DNA of 64,000 nucleotides from assembly GCA_023431345.1 (NCBI GenBank), contig JAEYWK010000179.1, forward strand, positions 15,242-79,241. Reading direction: 5' to 3'. Source of the DNA: Pseudomonadota bacterium. GTDB taxonomy: Bacteria > Myxococcota_A > Polyangia > Polyangiales > Polyangiaceae. Made by a program: the position numbers and the translations under genes. The notes under the pieces were generated by a model. The model did not search any database. It was not told where the DNA came from and saw only the letters and a list, made by a program, of their open reading frames with translations. This document shows positions 9,100 through 18,644 of the stretch, one piece after another. Each line of letters starts with the position of its first letter. Within the stretch, counting starts at the first letter, position 1.

Positions 9100-9726
9100 G
9101 TGTCGCAGGACCTTGCTCGCCTCTTCAAGCGCGCGGTGGATATCTTCGGTGCGTCGGCCGGATTGGTCGCGCTATCGCCGCTGCTGGCTTCCATTTGGGG
9201 GCTTGGCCTCGCGGTGCATGGCTGGCCCCCGCTGTTCAGACAACCTCGGCCGGGCAAGGACGGACGCGTATTCACGCTCGTAAAATTCAGAACGATGAAT
9301 CAGCGCACCGATTCGAAGGGCGAGCTCTTGCCGGACGCGGAACGTCTCACCGCGCTCGGAGCCTTCTTACGCTCGACGAGCTTGGACGAGCTGCCTGAGC
9401 TTTGGAACGTGCTGCGGGGGGACATGAGCCTGGTCGGGCCGCGCCCGCTGCTCGTGCGCTATCTGGAGCGATACACGCCAGAGCAGGCTCGTCGGCACGA
9501 CGTGCGGCCGGGCATCACGGGGTGGGCCCAAGTCTGCGGGCGAAACGCCCTAACCTGGGAAGAGAAGCTGAAGCTCGACGTCTGGTACGTCGACAACTGG
9601 TCGCTGCTGCTCGACTTCGAGATCCTTTTGCGCACGGTGCGGGCCGTGCTCTCGCGCGAGGGCATCTCCGCCGTCGGTGAGGCCACGATGCCTGAATTCA
9701 TGGGAACGTCGCGTCCGGACAGCTAA
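9100..9726 (+). CDS. Undecaprenyl-phosphate sugar-1-phosphate transferase (PglC-like)
   Basis: This enzyme should transfer a sugar-1-phosphate from a UDP-sugar to undecaprenyl phosphate, starting repeat-unit synthesis. At 208 residues it is the minimal, single-hydrophobic-anchor form. The anchor is near residues 14-40 (ASAGLVALSPLLASIWGLGL). Family motifs are FTLVKFRTM, STSLDELPELWNVL containing the Asp-Glu catalytic dyad, MSLVGPRPLL, and RPGITGWAQVCGRN. It starts at a GTG 77 bases from the divergent epimerase. The next three genes match the enzymes that would make its expected diacetamido-sugar substrate, supporting a PglC-like rather than galactose-specific role. Confidence 0.9.
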   Translation: MSQDLARLFKRAVDIFGASAGLVALSPLLASIWGLGLAVHGWPPLFRQPRPGKDGRVFTLVKFRTMNQRTDSKGELLPDAERLTALGAFLRSTSLDELPELWNVLRGDMSLVGPRPLLVRYLERYTPEQARRHDVRPGITGWAQVCGRNALTWEEKLKLDVWYVDNWSLLLDFEILLRTVRAVLSREGISAVGEATMPEFMGTSRPDS

Positions 9727-9792
9727 GCGCCTGAATTCCTCGCCGTCCCCCGGCAACCAAGCTAGGGTGCCGCAGTTTTTAATGTTGCTGCA

Positions 9793-10461
9793 ATGACTTC
9801 GCCTCGCCGCATCGTCATCCTTGGCGCTGGTGGGCAGGCACGTGACACCGCGTGGCTGATCGATACCCTTGCGTCCAACGATCAACCCTGGGACGTGCTC
9901 GGCTTCGTGGTGTCGGACATGACGAAGTTAGGCGAGAGGGACTCGCGCGAACGCGTGCTCGGTGACCTGAACTGGCTCGAGCGTCACGTTCGGGAGGTCG
10001 ACGCGGTGGCTCTTGGCATCGGTACACCGAGCGCGCGACTGCGCCTGGGACGCGAGGTTCAAGCGGCTTTTCCGAGGCTAGATTGGCCAGTGCTCGTGCA
10101 CCCTACGGCGACGTTCGATCGCCGCTCCGCACGACTCGAAGCGGGCAGCATGATAGCTGCGGGAGCGCTCGGCAGCGTCAACCTCGTCGTGGAACCATTC
10201 GGCCTAATCAACGTGGGAGTGACCCTGGGCCACGAGGCGGTCATTGGCTGCGGTTCCGTCGTCAATCACGCTGCCAGCATCTCAGGCGGCGTGACCCTCG
10301 GGGAAGGGGTGCTCGTGGGCACGGGCGCACGCGTGCTGCAGTACCTCGACATCGGAGCGGGAGCGACGGTCGGAGCGGGAGCCGTGGTTACGAAGAGCGT
10401 TGGTCCCGGCGACGTCGTCGTCGGCGTGCCGGCAAGGCCGCTGAACAAGGAGCGCGCTTGA
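9793..10461 (+). CDS. Sugar O/N-acetyltransferase, NeuD/PglD family
   Basis: The 222-residue protein has an N-terminal Rossmann-like domain (RIVILGAGGQARDTAW) and a C-terminal left-handed beta-helix made of hexapeptide repeats, e.g. GVTLGHEAVIGCGSVV and LVGTGARVLQYLDIGAG, ending in GDVVVGVPARPL. This two-part layout is that of PglD, which N-acetylates the 4-amino sugar in UDP-diNAc-bacillosamine synthesis. The His in GHEAVIG or NHAASISG would be the catalytic base. Its stop overlaps the TTG start of the aminotransferase gene, the preceding step of the pathway. O-acetylation of another sugar remains possible. Confidence 0.88.
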   Translation: MTSPRRIVILGAGGQARDTAWLIDTLASNDQPWDVLGFVVSDMTKLGERDSRERVLGDLNWLERHVREVDAVALGIGTPSARLRLGREVQAAFPRLDWPVLVHPTATFDRRSARLEAGSMIAAGALGSVNLVVEPFGLINVGVTLGHEAVIGCGSVVNHAASISGGVTLGEGVLVGTGARVLQYLDIGAGATVGAGAVVTKSVGPGDVVVGVPARPLNKERA

Positions 10462-11606
10462 CACGAATCTATTTGTCGCCGCCGCACATGAGCGGCCTCG
10501 AAGAGCCGTACGTCGCAGAGGCTTTTCGTTCGAACTGGCTATCTAGCGTCGGGCCCAACCTCGACGGGTTCGAGCGCGAATTCGAGCAGTACTTGGGGTT
10601 GCCCTGCGTGGCGGTAGCGTCGGGCACGGCGGCCATCCATCTGGGCCTCAGGCTGCTGGGTGTCGGCACCGACGATGCCGTCATTTGTCCCACGCTCACC
10701 TTCGTCGCATCCGTGAATCCTGTGGGTTATGTGGGCGCGCGTCCGGTGTTCGTGGATAGCGAACGTCGGTCCTGGAATCTGGATCCCGACGCAGTGGAAG
10801 ATGCCCTGAAGCGTAGCACTCGCGTCAAGGCCATCATCGTCGTCCACCTCTTCGGTCAGAGCGCGGACATGACGGCGCTTCGTGACCTTTCCGACCGCTA
10901 TGGCGTGCCGCTGCTGGAGGACTGCGCGGAAGCGTTGGGCACTCAGCATGCCGGGCGCTTCGTCGGCACGTCGTCACCAGTCAGCGCATTTTCGTTCAAC
11001 GGTAACAAGATCATCACCACGACCGGTGGTGGCATGTTGGTGGCGAAGGAGCGCAGCTGGGTCGAGAAGGCGCGCTTCTGGGCTACTCAGGCGCGCGACC
11101 CCGGGGTGGCCTATTCGCACACGGAGGTCGGCTACAATTACCGGATGAGCAACGTCCTCGCCGGTATCGGCCGAGGGCAGTTGCAGGTGCTGGACCAGCG
11201 GGTCGCGGCGCGTCGTCGTATCGCCTTCCGATACCGCGATGCCTTCGCCGACCTGGGGGCGATGACGTTCATGCCGCAGGCGGATTGGGGCCTGCACACG
11301 AACTGGTTGAGTTGCTTCACCGTCCAAGCGTCGCCGGCCGGGCCGACGCGCGACGAGCTGCTGGCGGCTCTGGCCGCCGAGGACATCGAGGCGCGACCGC
11401 TGTGGAAGCCAATGCATCTGCAGCCGCTGTATGCGTCGGCGGAGCGCTACGGAGGCTGCGTCGCAGAAGATCTCTTCGCCCGAGGCCTTTGCCTCCCGAG
11501 CGGCAGCAACCTGAGTGAGAGCGACCAAGATCGCGTGATTGGCATCGTGCGACGAGCCTTTCGGGCGCGGAGCGCGCGGGAAGGGGAGGCTACGCGTCAT
11601 GTCTAG
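10458..11606 (+). CDS. DegT/DnrJ/EryC1 aminotransferase (PglE-like)
   Basis: A PLP-dependent sugar aminotransferase of 382 residues. The open frame extends 125 codons upstream, but that part overlaps the acetyltransferase gene. The true start is taken as the TTG that overlaps the previous TGA, giving LTRIYLSPPHMSGLEEP. PLP-site features are ASGTAAIHLGLRLLGV, LEDCAEALGT, and SFNGNKIITTTGGGML, in which K184 should form the Schiff base. In the bacillosamine pathway this enzyme transaminates UDP-4-keto-6-deoxy-GlcNAc. The last eight bases overlap the start of the dehydratase gene. The end product (bacillosamine or a relative) is inferred from the gene set. Confidence 0.9.
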   Translation: MTRIYLSPPHMSGLEEPYVAEAFRSNWLSSVGPNLDGFEREFEQYLGLPCVAVASGTAAIHLGLRLLGVGTDDAVICPTLTFVASVNPVGYVGARPVFVDSERRSWNLDPDAVEDALKRSTRVKAIIVVHLFGQSADMTALRDLSDRYGVPLLEDCAEALGTQHAGRFVGTSSPVSAFSFNGNKIITTTGGGMLVAKERSWVEKARFWATQARDPGVAYSHTEVGYNYRMSNVLAGIGRGQLQVLDQRVAARRRIAFRYRDAFADLGAMTFMPQADWGLHTNWLSCFTVQASPAGPTRDELLAALAAEDIEARPLWKPMHLQPLYASAERYGGCVAEDLFARGLCLPSGSNLSESDQDRVIGIVRRAFRARSAREGEATRHV

Positions 11607-13521
11607 AGGGCTTGCTCGCTTCTCTCGCATCGCCATCGACGTCGGCGCGCTTTTCCTGGCGTTCGTCGCCGCGTTCTTCATTCGTTTCGATGGCCTGCCG
11701 CCGCCGGAGCATTTGGTTCGTCTGTTCTTCACCGCTCCCTACGTGGTGCTGCTCGAGCTACTCGTGCTGCGATGGCTCGGGGTCCACCGCTTCGTATGGC
11801 GCTACGTGGGCTTGCGCGAGGTGGTTCGCATCCTATCCGCGTGTGCCCTGAGCGCGTTGATCTTGGTGTTGTGGAGATTCTTGATAGCGGAGCTCGACGT
11901 AGATGCGCTGCGGCGTGCTTTGGTTCCATACGGCGTCGTGGCCATCAACTTCAGTCTGCAGTTCTTGGCAGTCGCCGGGGTGCGCGTGCTGCGGCGCCTG
12001 CAGGGCGAGCGGCGCGAGGCCGTGCAGCGGCGCGGCCACGACGAGCCCGTTCGTATGATGCTGGTGGGCGCCGGACAAGCCGGCGTGCTCGTGGCACGCG
12101 AGCTCAGCCAACGTCCCGATCTCGGCCTTCGCCCTGTAGGATTTCTCGACGACGACCCGAACAAGCTGGGCATGGTCCTGCATGGAATCCCCGTCGTAGG
12201 CAAGACGGCCGACCTTCCGGAGTTGTGCGCTCGGCTGCGCGCCGAGCAGGTCCTCATCACCATCGCGAACGCACCAGGTCACTCGATTCGTCGCATCAGC
12301 AAGCTCGCGGAGGCCGCCTCGATCCCCGCCAAGATCATCCCTGGCTTGTATGAGATAGTCGGGGGGAGCGTGAACCTTTCGAGAATTCGTCGCGTCGCCA
12401 TCGAAGATCTCCTCGGCCGCGACCCCGTCGAGCTAGATCTAGCGGGCATCGCGGGGCAGCTCGGCGGGCGCGTCGTGCTCGTGACTGGTGCCGGCGGCAG
12501 CATAGGATCCGAGCTGTGTCGGCAGGTGGCTTCGTTCGCCCCGTCGCGCCTGGTCTTGGTCGAGCGCGCCGAGAACAATCTGTTCAACATTCACCGCGAG
12601 CTGGTCCAGACTCATCCTGACCTCGAGCTCGTACCCTGTATCGCTGACGTCAACGACCTGTCGCGCATGCGGGAGGTTTTCGAGGAGCACCGTCCTGCAC
12701 ACGTGTTTCATGCGGCCGCGCACAAGCACGTGCCGATGATGGAATGGAACCCCAAAGAGGCCATCAAGAACAACGTGTTCGGAACCAAGAACGTGGCCGA
12801 CCTTGCCGATGAGCTGCACGCGGAAGCGTTCGTGATGATCTCCACGGACAAGGCGGTGAACCCGACCAGCATCATGGGCGCGAGCAAGCGCGCGGCCGAG
12901 GTATACATTCAGGGCCTCTCGTCGCGCTCCACGACGCGATTCGTCACGGTGCGGTTTGGAAATGTCTTGGGTTCGGCGGGCAGCGTCATCCCAATCTTTC
13001 AAGAGCAGATCGCGCGGGGCGGCCCCGTTTGCGTGACCCATCCGGAGATGCGTCGTTACTTCATGACGATCCCAGAGGCTTCACGGCTGGTGCTGCAGGC
13101 CGCGAGCATGGGAGAGGGAGGCGAGATCTTCGTACTCGATATGGGAGAGCCGGTGCGCATCGTGGATTTGGCTCGCGACTTGATAGCGTTGTCAGGTTTG
13201 CGTGAAGGCGAGGACATCGAGATCGAGTTCACCGGTGTCAGACCGGGCGAGAAGCTCTTCGAAGAGCTGTCTACGGACTCGGAGAAGGCCGACAAGACCC
13301 GGCACCCCAAGATCTTCGTAGGACGGATTGCCTCGCGCCCGTTGGGCGAGGTGACGCGCGATCTAGCGACGCTGCGCAGCGCCATTCAGGTGGGCGAAAC
13401 TGCCGCTGTGCTGAGCGCGCTGCACGCGCTGGTACCCGAGTATTCGCTGTCGACGCCCGAGCCGAAGAATCGCGAAGTTTCGGAGTCGAAAGCGTTTGTC
13501 GCGGCCGAGAGCGCAGTGTAG
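11599..13521 (+). CDS. Membrane-bound NDP-sugar 4,6-dehydratase, PglF/WbpM/CapD family
   Basis: The 640-residue product begins at an ATG preceded by a strong ribosome site (AAGGGGAGG). Four hydrophobic segments occupy about residues 10-130. A first Rossmann domain follows (MLVGAGQAGVLVARELS, near 151) and then the catalytic SDR domain with VLVTGAGGSIGSELC near 292. The active-site region STDKAVNPTSIMGASKRA near 415 is the WbpM/PglF version, in which the usual Tyr is replaced. The family converts UDP-GlcNAc to the 4-keto-6-deoxy sugar, the first step of the pathway completed by the two genes upstream. It is anchored in the inner membrane. Confidence 0.92.
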   Translation: MSRGLARFSRIAIDVGALFLAFVAAFFIRFDGLPPPEHLVRLFFTAPYVVLLELLVLRWLGVHRFVWRYVGLREVVRILSACALSALILVLWRFLIAELDVDALRRALVPYGVVAINFSLQFLAVAGVRVLRRLQGERREAVQRRGHDEPVRMMLVGAGQAGVLVARELSQRPDLGLRPVGFLDDDPNKLGMVLHGIPVVGKTADLPELCARLRAEQVLITIANAPGHSIRRISKLAEAASIPAKIIPGLYEIVGGSVNLSRIRRVAIEDLLGRDPVELDLAGIAGQLGGRVVLVTGAGGSIGSELCRQVASFAPSRLVLVERAENNLFNIHRELVQTHPDLELVPCIADVNDLSRMREVFEEHRPAHVFHAAAHKHVPMMEWNPKEAIKNNVFGTKNVADLADELHAEAFVMISTDKAVNPTSIMGASKRAAEVYIQGLSSRSTTRFVTVRFGNVLGSAGSVIPIFQEQIARGGPVCVTHPEMRRYFMTIPEASRLVLQAASMGEGGEIFVLDMGEPVRIVDLARDLIALSGLREGEDIEIEFTGVRPGEKLFEELSTDSEKADKTRHPKIFVGRIASRPLGEVTRDLATLRSAIQVGETAAVLSALHALVPEYSLSTPEPKNREVSESKAFVAAESAV

Positions 13522-13532
13522 CAAGATTCGCG

Positions 13533-16208
13533 TTGTCCACGATTGAGGGTAAGCGGCTCCAGGACGGCCAACCTCGCGCGGCCGCCGCCATTTCCCGGCG
13601 CCGCGGAAGCGTGAGCGCCAGGAGAACGCGCCGCACGATCGGTTGGCTGCCCGAGGTCTTCGAATCGAAAACTACGGCGTTCACCTTGCTGGCAAGCGTG
13701 GTGATTTCTTCCGCGTTGGCGCTGGGGGCGATTCCGGTCGGCGCGCTGCTGGTGGTGTCCGCGCTGGCCCTCGCGGCGCTCGTGGTGAGCGCAGTGACGC
13801 GCGATTTGCCGCGCAGCGTGCCGCGGCCCGCCTGGATATTGGCCGGGCTCGGCCTTTTCTCGTTGCTCCAGGCGCTACCACTGCCGCGGGCCCTGCTGCA
13901 GACGGTAGCGCCGATGAACGCGGAGATTTGGCGCGCCACCTACGCGCTTTTGCGCGAAGGATCGAGCGCTTTCCCGCTGTCCCTGGATCCGGGAGCCAGC
14001 GTCGTCGAGGGCTTGAAGTGGCTCACTTACGCCGCGACGTTCACGGTTGCTGCGTCGATGGGCCGCCGCACCAAGCCGGAGCTGGGGGCGACGGTGGTGT
14101 TCTATTCTGCGCTGGCAGTCGCGCTGGTCACGCTCGCGCACCGCTTGGCGGGCGCGAGTACGGTTTATGGCCTTCACGCTCCGGTTGGCGAGTTCATGCG
14201 CAACAGCCTGGGTCCGCTGCTGAACCCCAACAACTTGGCGGGCTATCTGAACCTCGGCTTGTTCTGCGGGCTCGGGCTACTGTTCGTGCGGCGGACCCGG
14301 TTGCCGCGGTGGGCGATCGTTCTGGGGTCGGCCCTCCTGCTCGGCACCGTGGTGGAAGCGGGGTCGAGGGGAGCGTTCCTCGCGCTCGGGGCCGGCTTGG
14401 TCGTCCTGTCGCCGATCATCTGGAAGCGTTACCTGTTGCGCGTAGCGCACGCGCGCAATCGACGGATATTGCTGGCGAGCATCGCAACGGTAATCGGGCT
14501 GGGAGTGCTCCTGGCGCTATTGGCCATCGCCCCGCGCTCGTTCCATCGAGTCGACGACGCTGGCTTCGGCAAGTTGGCGATGACGTCGTGGGTACTGCCC
14601 TTGCTTCGCGCGTTCCCGGTTTGGGGGGTCGGGCGCGGCGCCTTTGAATCTGCGTTTCAGGCGTATCGTATCGGCGAGGGAAACGTCGTCTACTCGCACG
14701 CCGAGAACTTCGTCATTCAATGGGCAGCAGAGTGGGGCATACCCGTGGCCTTGGCTGCGCTCGTGACGCTCGCGTGGCTACTGCGTCCAGGCGCGCTCGG
14801 AGCTTATCGAGCTGCTGCAGCCTGTACCCTCGCGGGGGTGCTCGTACTGCTGCTTCAGAACCTCGTCGACTTGGGCCTGGAAGTGCCGGCCCTCCCGATC
14901 GCGGCCGCCGCCTGCATCGGCTCTTTTTGGGGTGCAGAGGCCGGGTCGCGGGGGGAAGGAACCGGATCTCGCTTGCCCGTAGGGTTGCTGCTGGCTGGGT
15001 TACTGCTGGGGGCGATTGCGCTCGTCGTGCTCAGAGATGACGAGCACGTGGGCGCGGCTCGGCATCGCATCGAGGCGCTGCTGGACCAGGTCGAGCCAGC
15101 TTCGCCAGAGAGCGTCGCGACATTCCGCAAGCACGTCCAGCAAGCCATGCTCGCACACCCGGCAGATCCGTATTTCCCCCGCTTGGGCGCAGTCGTGGCC
15201 CTGCGTGCGAAAGATCAGAGTCCCATGCCATGGCTCGACCGGAGCCTCGAGCTCGGCCTCGGCAGCGGTCGCACGCACCTACTCGTGGCGCGCGTATTAG
15301 CGAACTGGGGCCGGCAAGAGCAGGCGCTACTCGAGCTTCGCTTCGCGGCCGGCTACGATCCGTCACTAGCGCCCTCGGTGGCGCAGGCGGCGCTTGCGAC
15401 CACCAACCAACCCGAGAAGCTGCTTCGAGCCGCGCCGCAGGGCAAGCGCGGGGCGCGGGTGCTCTCGGCTATGGCAAAAGCCCTCGAACGTCCCGAGCAA
15501 CAGGCGCTGAGGCTCCGCATCGTACGGGAAGCCGTGAGTCGCTCGCCGGATGACCCCGACATGCACGTGCAGGCGGCCCGCGTGCTGATGGCATCACTCG
15601 AATCCGATCGGGGGGACGGACCATGCCAGGGAGCTGCGCGAGCGGCGTGTATGGCGGAAGTAGAGCAGCACGCCGCCGCGCTCACGCGCAATGCGCCCGA
15701 GATTTCCGCTGGCCTCGAGCTCGCGGCGAAGCTCAAGCTGTTGCAAGGCGATAGCCACGGTGCAGTGCGGCTCCTCAGCTCCAGGTGTCCCCAGTTCGAG
15801 CAGCGACGGCGGTGCCTGTTGTTGCTGCTCGAGTCCACGGCGGCGACGGGTGACGTCACGGCGACCGCGACTCTAGCGCGCTCTGTCGCGGCAGGCGGCT
15901 GCGAGGACGTGAGCGACTGCGGCAAGTATTTCGCGGCTATCGGTGAGGTACTCCTCAAGGCGGATTACCCTCAGCTCGCGCTCACCTATTACCACAAGGC
16001 GGCACAGGAGGACCCGAGCGCGACGCGCTGGCTCAAGGTCGCCAACTTGGCGGCAGCTGCCCGGCAGCACGGGCTCACCATTGAGGCCCTGTTGCGGGTC
16101 GAGCGGCTCCGGGGAAAGAACGACCCAGCCCTGCGAGCGAGGATTCAGGCTGAGCGCAAGCGAGCTCTGCTCGAGGACCCAAACCTGATTCGTTCTGTCG
16201 GTCGGTAA
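13533..16208 (+). CDS. O-antigen polymerase/ligase-like membrane protein with long soluble C-terminal half
   Basis: Residues about 45-510 contain some ten or more hydrophobic segments. They include the conserved-looking loop HAPVGEFMRNSLGPLLNPNNLAGYL and, after it, GAFESAFQAYRIGEGNVVYSHAENFVIQWAAEWG, where arginines and H-A-E-N resemble the Wzy_C/WaaL catalytic loop. Residues about 520-891 are alanine/leucine-rich and helical, suggestive of tetratricopeptide-like repeats. Together this suggests a polymerase or ligase acting at the periplasmic face. The TTG start is the first in the frame, 11 bases after the dehydratase, but a later start is possible. Polymerase and ligase cannot be separated by sequence alone. 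Confidence 0.75.
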   Translation: MSTIEGKRLQDGQPRAAAAISRRRGSVSARRTRRTIGWLPEVFESKTTAFTLLASVVISSALALGAIPVGALLVVSALALAALVVSAVTRDLPRSVPRPAWILAGLGLFSLLQALPLPRALLQTVAPMNAEIWRATYALLREGSSAFPLSLDPGASVVEGLKWLTYAATFTVAASMGRRTKPELGATVVFYSALAVALVTLAHRLAGASTVYGLHAPVGEFMRNSLGPLLNPNNLAGYLNLGLFCGLGLLFVRRTRLPRWAIVLGSALLLGTVVEAGSRGAFLALGAGLVVLSPIIWKRYLLRVAHARNRRILLASIATVIGLGVLLALLAIAPRSFHRVDDAGFGKLAMTSWVLPLLRAFPVWGVGRGAFESAFQAYRIGEGNVVYSHAENFVIQWAAEWGIPVALAALVTLAWLLRPGALGAYRAAAACTLAGVLVLLLQNLVDLGLEVPALPIAAAACIGSFWGAEAGSRGEGTGSRLPVGLLLAGLLLGAIALVVLRDDEHVGAARHRIEALLDQVEPASPESVATFRKHVQQAMLAHPADPYFPRLGAVVALRAKDQSPMPWLDRSLELGLGSGRTHLLVARVLANWGRQEQALLELRFAAGYDPSLAPSVAQAALATTNQPEKLLRAAPQGKRGARVLSAMAKALERPEQQALRLRIVREAVSRSPDDPDMHVQAARVLMASLESDRGDGPCQGAARAACMAEVEQHAAALTRNAPEISAGLELAAKLKLLQGDSHGAVRLLSSRCPQFEQRRRCLLLLLESTAATGDVTATATLARSVAAGGCEDVSDCGKYFAAIGEVLLKADYPQLALTYYHKAAQEDPSATRWLKVANLAAAARQHGLTIEALLRVERLRGKNDPALRARIQAERKRALLEDPNLIRSVGR

Positions 16209-16349
16209 CTGACGGTAATTGTTGATAATTCTGGTCTTTTGCGCGGGCGTGTGGTCAGAAGTGGTTGAACAACGCAGCCAGCGCATGCATCCATTGGCAA
16301 GCTACGCCATCGTTTCGCCGCGCAGCTTCGCGATTGGCTGCCCCCCCGA

Positions 16350-18623
16350 ATGAATACCCCGCTCATGGAAGCACGTCCGCCGCAGGCGGCGTTGGACGAC
16401 GTATCCCGGTTCTCGCCAGGACAACTGATTGCGGCCATCCGCAAGCATTGGATCGTAGCCGTGGTCATCACACTGGCCATCAGCTTGGGGGTCGCGTTCT
16501 ACACGTTAGGCCAGAAGAAGATCTATCAAGCCGAAGCGACGCTGCTCTTCGACCCTCAGCCCCCCCGGCCGCTCGGCAGCCAGGTACAGGCTGTCGTGGA
16601 CGTGGGCGGCGAGTACTGGAACAACAAGGAGTACAACAAGACCCAATACTGGGTCATCCAGTCACAGCGTTTGGCGGTGCAGGTCGTTAAAGATCTAGCG
16701 CTCCATACGAACCGCGCTTTCATCGAGAACGCACCCGCCGGCGCCTCCGTCTCCGCTCGCGGGCGCGAGGTGAGTCCTGACGATGCGGCGAAGATGTTGC
16801 GTTCTCGCCTCACCGTCGAGCCCATTCGCGACAGTCGCCTTGCCTCGGTCAAGTACCGCGATGCGGATCCTGCCCGCGCTCAGCGCATCGTTACGAGGCT
16901 GGTCGAAACCTATGCGCAGACCAATCTCGATGATGCCTTGAGCGTGATGAACAACGCCGCCGACTGGTTGAATAACCAGGTCGGGACGCTCAAGAAGGAG
17001 CTCGAAGACAGCGAGATGGCGCTGCATTCGTACAAGAGCGACAAGAATATTCTGTCTGTCTCGCTCGATGACCAGTCCAACATGCTGCTCGGGGAAATGC
17101 AGCAACTGCGCGCCGCGCTCACCACCGTCGAGACGCGCCGTAATCAGATCAACGCCCGGCGCACTGAGCTGCTGAAGGTGGCGGTGGATGACCCGGCCAA
17201 CATCCCATCTACTGAGCTTCTTACCAGCCCGCTCCTTCATCAGTTGCGCTCGGCGTACCTCACGGCGCGCTCGGAGCGCGACGTGCTGCTCGCCTCCGGC
17301 AAGGGGCCGAGTCATCCTGATGTGCTGGCGGTCGACGCCAAGTTGAACGCCGCACGCGACTCCTTGCTCGCCGAGGTACGGGGGGTGCAAGCCGCCGTAA
17401 CACTGGACTACAACGCGGCGAGCGCGGAGCTCGCAGGCGTCGCAGGGCTGTTTGGGTCGGCGAAGCAGCGCGCTCTCGAGCTCAACTTGCTCGAGATCGA
17501 GTACAATCGACTGCGAAGATCCAAAGACGAGAACGAGAAGCTCTACGGGATCGTGATGGAGCGGTCCAAGGAGAACGATCTCACTCGCATGCTGCGCATC
17601 AACAACATCCGCGTGGTTGATCGCGCACAGATGCCTCGCCAGCCCGTCAGTCCGAACGTGCCTCTGAATGTCATGGGCGGCCTCGCGGTGGGCTTGGTCC
17701 TGGGCTTGGTCGCGGCAGTAGGGCGCGAGCAGCTGGATCGCAGCATCAAGACGCCGGACGACGTCGAGCGAGAGCTCGGGTTGACGTTCCTCGGCTTACT
17801 CCCCAGCATGGAGAACAGCGGTCACCGCAAGTCGGACTCTGGGAGCAAACGTCGCCGCCGCCAGGCGGACAGCAAGCTTCAATTCGGTGTGCCGGAGCTA
17901 GTCGTTCACGAGCACCCGACGAGCGGCGTCGCGGAAGCCGCGAGGGCGCTCCGCACGAACATATTGTTCATGTCGCCGGATAAGCCATTCAAGACGCTGC
18001 TGGTGACGAGCGCGGCTCCGTCGGAGGGCAAAACTACGGTGGCGAGCTGCATCGCGGTAGCCATGGCGCAAGCGGGGCGTCGTGTGGTGTTGCTCGACTG
18101 CGACATGCGTCGCCCGCGTATTCATCGGATCTTTCGCTGCGGTAACGAGGTCGGAGTGACGACCGCGCTCATCGACATCGAGGGCATTGGTTCGATGATT
18201 CGCGACACGGAGGTTCCCAACCTCAGCGTCATGACGACGGGACCTCTTCCGCCGAACCCGGCCGAGATTTTGCACAGCGATGCGTTCGGCAAGCTGTTGA
18301 GCACGCTCGGCGAACGGTTCGACAACGTCGTCATCGACAGTCCGCCCGTAGCGCCCGTCACGGACGCCGCGATCCTCTCCACGCGTGCGGACGCGACGAT
18401 TCTCGTCGTGCGAGCTTTCCAAACGACGAAGGAGCTAGCGCGGCGCGCGGTGCGCTCTCTGCGCGACGTCGGCAACCGCCGCGTTGCAACGGTCCTGAAC
18501 GCGGTCGACTTCGAGCGACGCGAGTACGGGTATTACCAATACTACTACTACCGTCGGGAGGGCTACTCCGCCGCCCCGACATCAGGAGCGGGAGCGGACG
18601 AGGCGGCTCCACCGCCGAGCTAA
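16350..18623 (+). CDS. Polysaccharide co-polymerase / BY-type tyrosine kinase (Wzz-Wzc fusion)
   Basis: The 757-residue protein controls chain length and export in Wzy-dependent systems. An N-terminal Wzz domain is bounded by transmembrane helices at about 33-53 and 437-458, with a long periplasmic coiled region between. The cytoplasmic half is a bacterial tyrosine kinase: Walker A SAAPSEGKTT near 552-562, Walker A' VVLLDCDMRRPR near 578, Walker B VVIDSPP near 660. The extreme C-terminus has a Tyr cluster (YGYYQYYYYRREGY), the typical autophosphorylation tail. The 141 bases upstream are AT-richer than the surroundings and probably hold its promoter. No Wza-type export protein is in the window. 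Confidence 0.93.
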   Translation: MNTPLMEARPPQAALDDVSRFSPGQLIAAIRKHWIVAVVITLAISLGVAFYTLGQKKIYQAEATLLFDPQPPRPLGSQVQAVVDVGGEYWNNKEYNKTQYWVIQSQRLAVQVVKDLALHTNRAFIENAPAGASVSARGREVSPDDAAKMLRSRLTVEPIRDSRLASVKYRDADPARAQRIVTRLVETYAQTNLDDALSVMNNAADWLNNQVGTLKKELEDSEMALHSYKSDKNILSVSLDDQSNMLLGEMQQLRAALTTVETRRNQINARRTELLKVAVDDPANIPSTELLTSPLLHQLRSAYLTARSERDVLLASGKGPSHPDVLAVDAKLNAARDSLLAEVRGVQAAVTLDYNAASAELAGVAGLFGSAKQRALELNLLEIEYNRLRRSKDENEKLYGIVMERSKENDLTRMLRINNIRVVDRAQMPRQPVSPNVPLNVMGGLAVGLVLGLVAAVGREQLDRSIKTPDDVERELGLTFLGLLPSMENSGHRKSDSGSKRRRRQADSKLQFGVPELVVHEHPTSGVAEAARALRTNILFMSPDKPFKTLLVTSAAPSEGKTTVASCIAVAMAQAGRRVVLLDCDMRRPRIHRIFRCGNEVGVTTALIDIEGIGSMIRDTEVPNLSVMTTGPLPPNPAEILHSDAFGKLLSTLGERFDNVVIDSPPVAPVTDAAILSTRADATILVVRAFQTTKELARRAVRSLRDVGNRRVATVLNAVDFERREYGYYQYYYYRREGYSAAPTSGAGADEAAPPPS

Positions 18624-18644
18624 CGCCAAGGCTGGAGCAGCTCC

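Noticed and set aside
10083..10457. N-terminal extension of the aminotransferase
   Set aside because: This part lies inside the acetyltransferase gene in another frame and has no aminotransferase features.
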